A stretch of DNA of 28,374 bases from CAVYPR01 sp052145775. GTDB lineage: Bacteria > Actinomycetota > Acidimicrobiia > Acidimicrobiales > RAAP-2. Each line of letters starts with the position of its first letter. Within the stretch, counting starts at the first letter, position 1. This document shows, one piece after another, positions 7,855 to 16,082 of the stretch. The position numbers and the translations under genes are program-made. Under the pieces are notes generated by a model. The model ran no database searches and was not told the origin of the DNA. It saw nothing but the letters and a program-made list of their open reading frames with translations. The stretch covers positions 1-28,374 of the forward strand of contig JBKQNY010000015.1 of the NCBI GenBank assembly GCA_052145775.1. The letters are read 5' to 3'.

Positions 7855-8604
7855 TCAGTCCGCCATGCCGCCGGCCAGGTAGGCGCCGAGGGCGGCGTCG
7901 GCCATCTCCGCCGGGGTGCCCTCGCGCACGATCCGGCCGTGGACCATGATGGCCGCCAGGGTGGCCACCTCCAGGGCGGTGGTCACGAACTGCTCGACCA
8001 CCACCACGGTCATCCCCCCCTCGGCGAGGCGCCCCACCACCTCGTAGAGCTCGCCCACGATGAGCGGGGCCAGCCCCATCGACAGCTCGTCGAGCAGGAG
8101 GATCTTGGGCTCGGTGACCAGGGCCCTCGAGACCGCCAGCATCTGCTGCTCCCCGCCGGAGAGCGTGCCGGCCAGCTGCCGGGAGCGGGTGCCGAGCCGG
8201 GGGAAGACCTCGTAGGCCCGGGACTCGACCTCGGCCATCGAGATCCCCCCCTTGTACGTCCACATCCAGAGGTTCTCGCGCACCGTCAGGTTGGGGAAGA
8301 TGCCCCGCCCCTCGGGGATGGAGCACAGGCCGAGGTGGACCAGGGCCTCGGCCGGCCGGTGGCCGATGTGCGTCCCACCGATGGACACGGTCCCCTTGGT
8401 GGCCCGAACCCGGCCGCTCACCACCTTGAGCAAGGTCGACTTCCCCGCGCCGTTCGGCCCGAGCAGGGCGAAGACGCTCCCGGACGGGATCACCAGGTCC
8501 ACCCCGTGGAGGACCTCGATGCGGCCGTAGCCGGCGCGGACCCCCTTGACGGCCAGGGCGGGCTCGACGGCGGCCCCCGGGGTGGGCGGGGAGGTGGTGG
8601 TCAC
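7855..8604 (-). CDS. livF: Branched-chain amino acid-type ABC transporter, ATP-binding protein LivF
   Basis: A 249-residue ABC ATPase of the HAAT (hydrophobic amino acid) importer family. Walker A is GPNGAGKST, the ABC signature is LSGGEQQMLAVSRAL, Walker B is ILLLDE, and the switch His region is replaced by VVVVEQF, as is usual in LivF. The LivF-type reading GLCSIPEGRGIFPNLTVRENL separates it from LivG. It powers import by the LivHM channel from the cytoplasmic face. The GTG start overlaps the livHM stop (GTGA), so translation is coupled. It is the last gene of the operon and converges with valS. Confidence 0.95.
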   Translation of the reverse strand: MTTTSPPTPGAAVEPALAVKGVRAGYGRIEVLHGVDLVIPSGSVFALLGPNGAGKSTLLKVVSGRVRATKGTVSIGGTHIGHRPAEALVHLGLCSIPEGRGIFPNLTVRENLWMWTYKGGISMAEVESRAYEVFPRLGTRSRQLAGTLSGGEQQMLAVSRALVTEPKILLLDELSMGLAPLIVGELYEVVGRLAEGGMTVVVVEQFVTTALEVATLAAIMVHGRIVREGTPAEMADAALGAYLAGGMAD

Positions 8605-10568
8605 GAGGCGACCCCGGGTCGGCCGGCCTCACCGCCGGTGGTGAGCAGGGTGGGCTCGAGCGCCGGCTCGACGGTGTCGGCCGGGACCGCCCCCGGCGAG
8701 CGCACCCAGGGAAGCCGGACCCTGTCCGCCACCCACTCGATGCCGAGCAGGCCGTTGGCCGCCCGGCCGATCAGGATGACCCCGGCCCCCGCGAACAGCC
8801 CCTCCACCTTTGTGAGGTGCGGCACGTTGGTGAAGACGGCGTAGGTCAGCGCCGCCAGGAAGGCGCCGGTCACGGTGCGGGCGCTCCAGATGACCACGAA
8901 GAGGACGAAGATCACCCCGGAGAAGATTGTGAAGCTGGTCGCCCCGACTGAGCCCTGCAGCGTCCCCCACAGGGCCCCGCCCAACCCGGCCATCCCCGCC
9001 GCCAGGGCGAAGACCGCCACCTTGGTCACCCCGGTGTTGAGACCCACGGTGGCACAGGCCGCCGGCGAGTCGTTGGTGGCCACCAGGCGGCGGCCGAAGG
9101 CGCTGCGGCGGATGGCCAGGACGCCCACCGCGGCGAGGGCGAACACCACCGAGAGCAGGATGAACTCGGCCCGGTCCCCCGTGAACGACAGCCCGCCGAA
9201 CGAGAAGCGCCCGACCAGGATGCCGGCCTGGCCCAGCACGTGGGTGTCGGCGAAGAACCCGTACTGCACCGCCTCGGCGAAGGCGAAGGTCGCCAGGGCC
9301 AGGTAGAGGCCGCGCAGGCGGATGGCGGGCAGGGCGACCAGGGCCCCCACCGCGGCGCAGACGGCCACCGCCACCACCACGCCCAGCAGCGAGTCCCCGC
9401 CCGACACCTTGCCCATGCAGAAGGCGCCGATCCCCATGTTGGCGAACTGGCTGAGCGAGACCTCGCCGGCGTTGCCGATCAACAGCACCAGGGAGAGGGC
9501 CACGAGGCCAAGCGCCATGGTCTGCCCGGCGATCGGCCCAACCGTGCTCACCCCCTGGGCCAGGAATGTGCCATGGAAGAAGAGGGAGAACACGACCGCC
9601 GCCACCACGAAGGCGGCCGCGGCGAGCAGCGACTCCCCCCTCCCCACCACCCGGGGGATGCGGGCCGCCACGATCCGACCGGCCGCCCGCAGGCGGACCG
9701 AGGGAAGGGCCACCAGGGCCACGAAGAGGAAGATCATGGGCAGGGCCGAGGTGATCTCGGCGCCCACGCCCGAGGGGAGGTGCTGGGGCGCGTAGCCCCC
9801 GAAGTACGTGGTGACCAGGCCCAGCGCCACGGCCCCGAGGAAGGTCCAGGGGATGCTGCGCAGCCTCCCGACCACCGCCGCGGCGTAGGCGTTCACCACC
9901 AGGAGCGTCATGACCGGGACGGTGAAGGTGATTGTGAGGGTGGGGGCGATGAGGATGCCGGCCAGGGCGGCCAGGAAGAAGCCCAGCATCCATCCCGCCC
10001 GGCTCATCCGGTTGGGCGACACGCCGGTCATCCGCACCAGCTCGGGGTCGTCCACGACGGCCCGCATGCCCACTCCGAGCCGGGTGCGGGAGAAGAGGAA
10101 CCGCATGGCCACGGCCACGGCCACGGCCGCACCGAGCAGCACGGCGTTCTGCCACTGCAGGTTCACCCCGAAGAGCGGGAATGTGCCGGCCACCAAAGGG
10201 TTGAGCCGCCGGGCTGTGGACACGCTCCAGATGAGCGTCCCCGCCGCCAGCATGATCACGAGCAGGCCCAGCGTCACCATGATCGGACGCTCGGCCGAGG
10301 CGCCGTAGAGGCGGCGCATGAGCGCCCACTCCACCAGCGCCCCGAATGCCGGTGCCCCCACCAAGAGCACCAGCACCAGCCCCAGCCACTCGGGCACGCC
10401 GTGCTGGGTGAGGTCCCAGTAGGTGAAGGCCCCGAACATGGCCACCGCGCCGTGGGCGAAGTTGAAGATCCCCGAGGTCGTGTACGTCACCACCAGCCCG
10501 GTGGCCAGGATGGCGTAGGCGGCCCCCACCGCCACCCCGATGACGGTGAATTCCAGGAACTCGCTCAC
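8601..10568 (-). CDS. Fused LivH-LivM permease of branched-chain amino acid-type ABC transporter
   Basis: A single 655-residue polypeptide carries both membrane subunits of a HAAT importer. Residues 1 to about 300 are LivH-like (GLVVTYTTSGIFNFAHGAVA near the start). After a basic linker (RIVAARIPRVVGRGES), residues of about 320-610 are LivM-like (LIGNAGEVSLSQFANMGIGA, then the cytoplasmic EAA-like loop around RRSAFGRRLVATNDSPAAC). Both halves are strongly hydrophobic, with many membrane spans. Most bacteria encode LivH and LivM separately; fused forms occur in actinobacteria. Six threonine codons are ACA, more than in most neighbours. The start is a GTG with GGAGGGGG upstream; an intra-operon hairpin separates it from the binding-protein gene. 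Confidence 0.93.
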   Translation of the reverse strand: MSEFLEFTVIGVAVGAAYAILATGLVVTYTTSGIFNFAHGAVAMFGAFTYWDLTQHGVPEWLGLVLVLLVGAPAFGALVEWALMRRLYGASAERPIMVTLGLLVIMLAAGTLIWSVSTARRLNPLVAGTFPLFGVNLQWQNAVLLGAAVAVAVAMRFLFSRTRLGVGMRAVVDDPELVRMTGVSPNRMSRAGWMLGFFLAALAGILIAPTLTITFTVPVMTLLVVNAYAAAVVGRLRSIPWTFLGAVALGLVTTYFGGYAPQHLPSGVGAEITSALPMIFLFVALVALPSVRLRAAGRIVAARIPRVVGRGESLLAAAAFVVAAVVFSLFFHGTFLAQGVSTVGPIAGQTMALGLVALSLVLLIGNAGEVSLSQFANMGIGAFCMGKVSGGDSLLGVVVAVAVCAAVGALVALPAIRLRGLYLALATFAFAEAVQYGFFADTHVLGQAGILVGRFSFGGLSFTGDRAEFILLSVVFALAAVGVLAIRRSAFGRRLVATNDSPAACATVGLNTGVTKVAVFALAAGMAGLGGALWGTLQGSVGATSFTIFSGVIFVLFVVIWSARTVTGAFLAALTYAVFTNVPHLTKVEGLFAGAGVILIGRAANGLLGIEWVADRVRLPWVRSPGAVPADTVEPALEPTLLTTGGEAGRPGVAS

Positions 10569-10588
10569 TTCACCCCCTCCGTCCCTTC

Positions 10589-10608
10589 GTGGCGGCTCCG
10601 CCCGCCAC
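10589..10608 (-). terminator. Intra-operon stem-loop between binding protein and permease genes
   Basis: Perfect 7-bp arms GTGGCGG (10589-10595) and CCGCCAC (10602-10608) enclose a 6-base loop in the 60-base gap between the binding-protein stop and the livHM start. No U-tract follows. In ABC importer operons, a hairpin at this spot commonly attenuates read-through or protects the 3' end, giving more binding protein than membrane subunit. That role is inferred from position. Confidence 0.5.
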
Positions 10609-10628
10609 CTCGCCGAACCCCCGGACGG

Positions 10629-11939
10629 TTAGCCGCCGGCGCCCGGCGGCAGGTAGTACTGGTTCGTGCAGCGGTAGCCCTTGGTACTGCTCTTGATCGG
10701 CGGATCTGTGATGCGGGTCCACTGGCCGTTCTTGATCTGACCGAGCAGGTAGCAGTTGGACACGGTCTTGTGCGCCGGGTTGCTCGGGGCCTGGATGCCT
10801 GTGCCTGTGAATTCGGTGATCTTGCCCAGGGCCTGGAGGAGCGACCCTCGGCTGGGGGTGTGACCGGCGTTCTTCAGCGCGTCGACGAACAGCTCCGCCG
10901 AGAGCCAGCCGTAGAGGGTGAACAGGTCGGGCTTCCAGCCCGGGTGGGCGACCTGCACCCAGTGGAGGAACTGGTTCACCGCCGGGATCGCCTTGGCGTC
11001 CTGTCCCAGGTAGAGCGAGATGTCCTGCTCGAGGTACATGCCCTGGACGGCGGCGGCTCCTCCCGCTGTCGGGATGAGGGTGTTGGAGTAGGTCGAGGCC
11101 CCGAGCACCACCTGGGGGTGGAAGTTCTGTGAGTTGATCGCCCGAATGACCGGGGCGGCGTAGGCGGGCGGGTTCTGCTCGATGAACAGCATCTGCACGC
11201 CCTTGGACTTCATGGCCACGGCGTCGGCGACGAATGTGTCGTACTTCGCCGTGATCGGGTAGGTGTTCTCGTAGACGACCGAGTACCCGAGGTGCTCCAT
11301 GGTCGCCTTCTCGCCCTGCCATGCCGCTGTGGCCGACGGCTCGTCGGCCACCAGCACGGCCACCTTCTTCACCCCCTTGGGGTACTTGTCCTTGAAGAAG
11401 ACGAGCGGGCCCTCCTGCCAGCCGCCCTGCAGGGGGAACGGGCTGGCCAGGTTGGGGTACTTGTTGTTGGCGGGCGAGACTGTCACCGTGACGTCGGGCA
11501 TCTGCGGGTTCTTGGCCAGCACCTGGCCGGCCGATGTGGCGGTGACCGAAAAGCTGCCCACCATGGCGAAGTCCTTGGACAGGTCCGACTGCAACAGCTG
11601 TTCGTAGGCTGTGCCGCTGTAGTGTGTGTCCTGGGTTGTCACCACGATCTTGCGCCCTTCGACCCCGCCCGACGAGTCGACGTCGTCGATGTAGGCCTGG
11701 GTGCCGACGGCGGCGCCGGTGAACAGTGTCTCGAAGTGGGTGGAGATGTTGGCGACCTTCACCGTGGTCGCCGAGATGCCGATGTGTGTTGTGAAGGCGC
11801 TCTTCGGGATGCCCACGCCCACGTTCTGAGAGCTGGCGGCGGTCGCCGCCCCGGGTTCCACCGAGATCGCCGTGCCGGCCACCGCCATCATGGCCAGGCC
11901 CGCTGCGCCGACCCGGATCCTCCTCGAGGCTGCTCTCAT
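10629..11939 (-). CDS. ABC transporter substrate-binding protein, LivJ/LivK-like (Peripla_BP_6)
   Basis: A 436-residue extracytoplasmic binding protein of the type I periplasmic-binding fold. The start is the ATG at 11939, with AAGGGA just upstream; the open frame runs 17 codons further but without signal-peptide character. The first 35 residues form a signal peptide: basic MRAASRRIRVG, hydrophobic LAMMAVAGTA, then a cleavage-like AATAASS. No lipobox cysteine is visible, which is unusual for a Gram-positive binding protein. The body shows AYIDDVDSSGGVEGRKI, the HAAT signature where incoming ligand closes the lobes, and a C-terminal pair of cysteines (SNCYLL, YRCTNQ) that could form a disulphide. 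The substrate is uncertain: leucine-type amino acid, amide, urea or aromatic acid. Of 36 threonines, 14 use ACA, an outlier for this GC-rich window. Confidence 0.93.
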   Translation of the reverse strand: MRAASRRIRVGAAGLAMMAVAGTAISVEPGAATAASSQNVGVGIPKSAFTTHIGISATTVKVANISTHFETLFTGAAVGTQAYIDDVDSSGGVEGRKIVVTTQDTHYSGTAYEQLLQSDLSKDFAMVGSFSVTATSAGQVLAKNPQMPDVTVTVSPANNKYPNLASPFPLQGGWQEGPLVFFKDKYPKGVKKVAVLVADEPSATAAWQGEKATMEHLGYSVVYENTYPITAKYDTFVADAVAMKSKGVQMLFIEQNPPAYAAPVIRAINSQNFHPQVVLGASTYSNTLIPTAGGAAAVQGMYLEQDISLYLGQDAKAIPAVNQFLHWVQVAHPGWKPDLFTLYGWLSAELFVDALKNAGHTPSRGSLLQALGKITEFTGTGIQAPSNPAHKTVSNCYLLGQIKNGQWTRITDPPIKSSTKGYRCTNQYYLPPGAGG

Positions 11940-12061
11940 GTCTTCCCTTCTGTTCGGCCCTTCACCGGGACGCCGACCTCGGTCGCACACCGGCCGCCGG
12001 GTCGAACGGGCGCAACCGGTCGCCCCATGAAGGATGGGCCTCGGATCGTCGGGCGCTCACT

Positions 12062-12886
12062 CTACTCCCGGCCCGTCTTCCCATCGCCGTCGGCCCCCTG
12101 CAGGGTGCCGAGGTACGCCGCCTGCACGGCCGGGTGGGCCCGCACCTCCAACGGGGTGCCGTCGGCGATGATCTCGCCGAAGTCGAGCACGTAGACACGG
12201 TCGCAGACCTCGAGCACCAGGTCCATGTCGTGCTCGACCAGCAGGACGGCACGGCCCTCGGTCGCCAACTCCCGCAGGAGCCGTCCCAGCCCGGCCGACT
12301 CGGCGTCGTCCAACCCCGAGCACGGCTCGTCCAAGAGGAGCACCCGGGGGCCGATGGCCAGCGCCCGGGCCAGTTCGACCAGCCGGGCCGAGCCGGTGGG
12401 GAGGGCGTTCACCGGTTGGGTGGCGGTCTCCCCCACCCCCACCCGGTGGAGCAGTTCTCTGGGCGACTTGACCGGGGCCGGCAGCTCGCGGCGGCGGCGC
12501 AACGACCACCTCGACCGGAGCCCCGCCTCGATCCCGACCCGCACGTTGTCCTCGCTGGTCAGGTGGGAGAAGAGCTCGAGCCGCTGGAAGGTGCGGGCCA
12601 GCCCCAGCCGGGCCCGGCGGTGGGGGCCGAGGCCGGTCACGTCGCGGCCGGCGATGCGCACGTGACCCCGGTCGGGCCGCTGCAGCCCGCTCACGACGTT
12701 GAAGAGCGTGGTCTTCCCGGCCCCGTTGGGACCGATCAAGCCGGTGACGGTCCCGCCGTGCACGTCCAACGAGACGTCGGAGAGGGCGGCCACTCCGCCG
12801 AAGCGCACCGAGACGTCGCGCACGCTGAGGAGGGGCTCCCCTCCCGGTCCCCGGTCCTCGGTCGGTGGCCCTTGCTCGTCCCCCAC
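12062..12886 (-). CDS. livG: Branched-chain amino acid-type ABC transporter, ATP-binding protein LivG
   Basis: The second ABC ATPase of the HAAT importer. Walker A is GPNGAGKTT; then LARTFQRLELFSHLTSEDNV, the LivG Q-loop stretch; Walker B is VLLLDEPCSGLD; and VLLVEHDMDLVLEVCD is the switch-His segment characteristic of LivG. The ABC signature is degenerate, reading LPTGSARLVELARAL instead of LSGGQ, a variant I associate with actinobacterial LivG proteins. I start it at the GTG at 12886 (274 residues), which has GGAGG 5 bases upstream. The frame is open to an ATG at 13009, but that would overlap the esterase by 44 bases and add a low-complexity tail. It pairs with LivF on the LivHM channel and is followed after 122 bases by the binding-protein gene. 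Confidence 0.92.
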   Translation of the reverse strand: MGDEQGPPTEDRGPGGEPLLSVRDVSVRFGGVAALSDVSLDVHGGTVTGLIGPNGAGKTTLFNVVSGLQRPDRGHVRIAGRDVTGLGPHRRARLGLARTFQRLELFSHLTSEDNVRVGIEAGLRSRWSLRRRRELPAPVKSPRELLHRVGVGETATQPVNALPTGSARLVELARALAIGPRVLLLDEPCSGLDDAESAGLGRLLRELATEGRAVLLVEHDMDLVLEVCDRVYVLDFGEIIADGTPLEVRAHPAVQAAYLGTLQGADGDGKTGRE

Positions 12887-12957
12887 GACCCCCTCCAGCT
12901 GAGCGGCTACGGCCAGTCGCACCTCCTCGGTGGGAGGCCGGCTGCCCTCGGCCGATG

Positions 12958-12963
12958 AATCTA
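12958..12963 (-). promoter_or_regulatory. Putative -10 box of the livG operon
   Basis: TAGATT on the minus strand fits TANNNT and lies in the 79-base gap between the esterase stop and the livG start. Transcription from it would begin near 12951 and give a leader of about 65 bases ahead of the GTG at 12886. No clear -35 is visible. If real, the transporter operon has its own promoter and need not be co-transcribed with the esterase. Confidence 0.3.
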
Positions 12964-12965
12964 GG

Positions 12966-14306
12966 TCAGATCGTCTCGGACGGGCTGACGGCCCCCGTGG
13001 CCTTCTCATCCCGTTCCGTCGGCCCGGGGCCGGGGGCCGGCTCGTCTGCGGACCGGCCGGAGTGGTCCGTGGAGGTCCTGTCCCGCACGGCCTCGAGGAA
13101 GGCGATCACCCCGGCGGTGGTGGCCTGACAGCGCAGGGATGCCAGGACGTCGAAGGCGTGCTGGGCCAGGGGCAGCTCGGCGTAGGCGACCGGGGCCGCC
13201 GAGACCCGCCGCAGGGCGTCGACGAACTGGCGGGCCACCTCCACCGGGACCAGCGTGTCGTTGCCCCCCTGCAGCACGAAAAAGGGCGGTGCCCCGGCGT
13301 TGACCCGCAGCGTCGGGGAGGCCCGACGGAAGACCTCGGGATGCTCGGCCGCCGACACCTTCATGACCTTGCGCTCGAGCATCTCGAGCAGGCCGGTGCC
13401 GTGCACGCCCGCGCCGGCGGGGTCCACGGTCATGTCCATCACGCCGTAGAAGGGGACGCAGGCGTCGACCGAGGTGTCCTCTGTCTCGAAGCCGGGCTGC
13501 CACTCGGGCTCGCCGGCGGTGAGGGCCGCCAGGGCGGCCAGGTGACCCCCGGCCGACCCTCCCGAGAGGGCGATGAACGAGGGGTCGCCGCCGTAGTCGG
13601 CGATGTGGTGCCGAACCCAGGCGATGGCCCGTTTGCAGTCGACGATCTGGTCGGGCCACGTCGCCTTCGGGCTCAGGCGGTAGTTGATCGTGACGCACAC
13701 CCAGCCCCGGAGCACCAGCTCGTTCATCATCGGCTTCCCCTGCTCCCGCTTGTCGCCAATGATCCAGGCGCCGCCGTGGATGTAGATGAGCACCGGCGCG
13801 CCGGCCACGCCGCGGCGCGGACGCACGATGTCCACCCGGTGTCGGCGGTCGCCGTCGCCCCAGTAGTCGACGTGCCTCACAATGTCGGCGTGCCGGCTCC
13901 ACAGGGGCAGGGCCCTGGTCGTCCGCCACCACCGCCCCCACTCGGGCACCGGCATGGGCAGCGGAACCCCCGAGGGGTCCGGCAGCGCCGCGCAGACGGC
14001 CTCGGCCACGATCCGGCCGTCCCGCCGGCCGGCCACCGCCAGCCCGAAGAGACCCGCCACCCCGACCGCCGTGAGCCCGAGGCCCAGGTACCCGGCCCAG
14101 CCGCCGAGGGCCCCGAACACCGCGAAGGCGACGGTGACGACGACGGCACAGGCGATGTTCACGACGGCCAGTTCCCCGACGGGCCACCCGACGGCGAAGC
14201 TCAGCACCGAGACCGGCTCGCGGCGTATCGGGCGGTAGGCGGTGGCCACACAGAGCAGGCCGAGCACGGAGACGGCCAGGTAGGCGTAGGGCACGGGGGC
14301 CATCAT
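12966..14306 (-). CDS. Membrane-anchored alpha/beta hydrolase, HSL-type esterase/lipase
   Basis: A 446-residue protein with an N-terminal membrane part (about residues 1-95, roughly three to four hydrophobic spans) and a C-terminal alpha/beta-hydrolase domain. The oxyanion motif of the hormone-sensitive-lipase family is IYIHGGAWIIG. The nucleophile elbow is ALSGGSAGGH, with Ser in the middle. The acid is Asp in LQGGNDTLVP and the base His in LAQHAFDVL, so the catalytic triad is complete. Architecture and length recall the mycobacterial LipO/LipQ carboxylesterases. It probably hydrolyses short acyl esters at the membrane; the substrate is unknown. The frame is open to a GTG at 14399, but the double ATG at 14303-14306 directly precedes the first hydrophobic span, so I use 14306. 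It is divergent from the wax ester synthase gene (128-base gap, no clear promoter seen) and lies upstream of livG. Confidence 0.9.
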   Translation of the reverse strand: MMAPVPYAYLAVSVLGLLCVATAYRPIRREPVSVLSFAVGWPVGELAVVNIACAVVVTVAFAVFGALGGWAGYLGLGLTAVGVAGLFGLAVAGRRDGRIVAEAVCAALPDPSGVPLPMPVPEWGRWWRTTRALPLWSRHADIVRHVDYWGDGDRRHRVDIVRPRRGVAGAPVLIYIHGGAWIIGDKREQGKPMMNELVLRGWVCVTINYRLSPKATWPDQIVDCKRAIAWVRHHIADYGGDPSFIALSGGSAGGHLAALAALTAGEPEWQPGFETEDTSVDACVPFYGVMDMTVDPAGAGVHGTGLLEMLERKVMKVSAAEHPEVFRRASPTLRVNAGAPPFFVLQGGNDTLVPVEVARQFVDALRRVSAAPVAYAELPLAQHAFDVLASLRCQATTAGVIAFLEAVRDRTSTDHSGRSADEPAPGPGPTERDEKATGAVSPSETI

Positions 14307-14434
14307 CGCTCGCCCGGCGAAGCGCGCGCTACGAGGGGCCGCGCCCGGCCGGTTGCCCGATCCGCCCCGAGGTGCGACGGTTGTGCGGGGCGGACCCACG
14401 GGGCGCCGGCCGGGACCCGGGCGCAGGAGGACAG

Positions 14435-15988
14435 ATGACGACCGAACGGCTGACCGGGCTCGACGCGAGCTTCCTCTACCTCGAGACGCCGACCCTCCAC
14501 ATGCACGTGGCCTTCACCGCGGTCTTCGACCCCACCACGGTGCCGGGCGGGTACTCCTTCCGGCGGCTGCGCGCCCACATCGACGACCGCATCCCGCTCC
14601 TCCCGGTCTTCCAACGGCGGCTGGTCGAGGTGCCGTTCCGGCTCGGCCACCCCCTCTGGGTCGACGATCCCGACTTCGACATCGACAACCACCTGCGCCG
14701 GGCGGCGCTCCCCTCGCCGGGCGGGATGCGCGAGCTGGCCGAGTTCGCCGGCGACGTCACGAGCCGCCAGCTCCACCGGGACCGCCCGCTGTGGGAGATG
14801 TGGATCGTCGAGGGGCTGGAGGGCGGCAAGGTCGCCATGGTGGCCAAGATGCACCACTCCACCGTGGACGGGGTCTCGGGGGCCGAGCTGCTCGGGGTCC
14901 TCCTCGACCTCTCGGTCCATCCACCCGAGCCGAGCCCGCTGCCCGTCGCCCAGCCCGACAGCCGGGTCCCCTCGGGGTTCGAGCTGGCCAGCCAGGCGTT
15001 GATGGTCCGGGCCGTCCGCCCCTTCGAGTTGACCAAGACGGTCGTGCGCACCGTCCAGGCCGTGCTCGGGGTGCGGCGGGTCCGCCAGGGCGGCCCGCCG
15101 ACGGCCAAGGCGGCCCTTCCCTTGACGGCTCCCCGCACCTCGCTCAACGTGGCCATCACGGCGAGGCGGCGCGTGGCCTACGCCGCCGCCAACCTGGCCG
15201 ACGTGAAACGCCTCAAGAACGCCATGGGCACGACGGTGAACGACGTCGTCCTGGCCATGGTCACCGGCGCCCTGCGCAACTACCTGCTGGCCGGCGACGA
15301 GCTGCCCGAGACACCGCTGGTCTCGGTGGTGCCGGTCTCGGTCTCGCCCGACGTGGCCGCGCTGCGGGGCTCCAACAAGGTCTCGGCCATGTTCGTCCAG
15401 CTTCCGACGGACGTTGCCGACCCACTCGAGCGGCTCCGCATCATCCACGAGGGCACGGGCGGCGCCAAGGAGGAGCACCAGGCACTCGGCGCCCGCACGC
15501 TGCAGGACTGGGCCGAGCACGCCACGCCGAACGTCTTCGCCCTGTCGGCGCGGCTGTACACCCGCATGCGGCTGGCCGACCGCCACCGCCCCATCGCCAA
15601 CCTGGTGGTCTCCAACGTGCCGGGGCCGGACTTCCCCCTCTACCTGGGGGGAGCAGAGCTGCTGGCGGCGTTCCCCCTCGGGCCGGTGATGGACGGCATG
15701 GGCCTCAACATCACCATCATGAGCTACCGAGGCGTCCTCTACTGGGGCCTGGTGTCCTGCGCCCGGGCGGTGCCCCGGATCTGGGACATCGCCTCGGCCG
15801 TCCCCGGCGCCCTCGACGAGCTGCTCGTGGCGGCCGGCATCACCCCCGAGCCCTTCGAGGTCCCGCTGCACCTCGGACCCGGCATGCCCTCCCCGGCCGC
15901 CTGGGCCGGCGCCACCGGTGAGGCCCGGGCCGGAGGCCCCCCCGAGGCACCACGGACCGCCGGGCCGGTCCCGTCGGCGGCAGGCTGA
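14435..15988 (+). CDS. Wax ester synthase/diacylglycerol O-acyltransferase (WS/DGAT)
   Basis: A 517-residue bifunctional acyltransferase making wax esters or triacylglycerol from acyl-CoA plus fatty alcohol or diacylglycerol at the inner membrane and lipid-droplet surface. The catalytic HHXXXDG motif is complete in AKMHHSTVDGVSGAELL (about residues 140-150). The N-terminal LTGLDASFLYLETPTLHMHV, the PLWE motif and the C-terminal NLVVSNVPGPDFPLYLGGA, with the conserved ND pair in GTTVNDVVLAMV, are all present. It ends in a Pro/Gly-rich tail of about 35 residues. The ATG at 14435 has a strong AGGAGG upstream; the open frame runs 21 codons further without family similarity. It fits with the acyl-CoA dehydrogenase, esterase and PatA-like genes as a storage-lipid trait. 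Confidence 0.94.
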   Translation: MTTERLTGLDASFLYLETPTLHMHVAFTAVFDPTTVPGGYSFRRLRAHIDDRIPLLPVFQRRLVEVPFRLGHPLWVDDPDFDIDNHLRRAALPSPGGMRELAEFAGDVTSRQLHRDRPLWEMWIVEGLEGGKVAMVAKMHHSTVDGVSGAELLGVLLDLSVHPPEPSPLPVAQPDSRVPSGFELASQALMVRAVRPFELTKTVVRTVQAVLGVRRVRQGGPPTAKAALPLTAPRTSLNVAITARRRVAYAAANLADVKRLKNAMGTTVNDVVLAMVTGALRNYLLAGDELPETPLVSVVPVSVSPDVAALRGSNKVSAMFVQLPTDVADPLERLRIIHEGTGGAKEEHQALGARTLQDWAEHATPNVFALSARLYTRMRLADRHRPIANLVVSNVPGPDFPLYLGGAELLAAFPLGPVMDGMGLNITIMSYRGVLYWGLVSCARAVPRIWDIASAVPGALDELLVAAGITPEPFEVPLHLGPGMPSPAAWAGATGEARAGGPPEAPRTAGPVPSAAG

Positions 15989-16082
15989 ACGCCCCGCCCC
16001 GCCCCGCCTGCACCGGTCATGGGGCGGGCGGTGCGGGGACACTGGCCGGACGGCCGGGGGGACGGGAGGGCAACGAGGCGAG

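Noticed and set aside
15989..16060. GCCCC short tandem repeat followed by a GGGGCGGG stretch after the WS/DGAT gene
   Set aside because: It could pair as an imperfect stem, but there is no U-tract and the repeat is only four units, so I do not call a terminator or repeat element.
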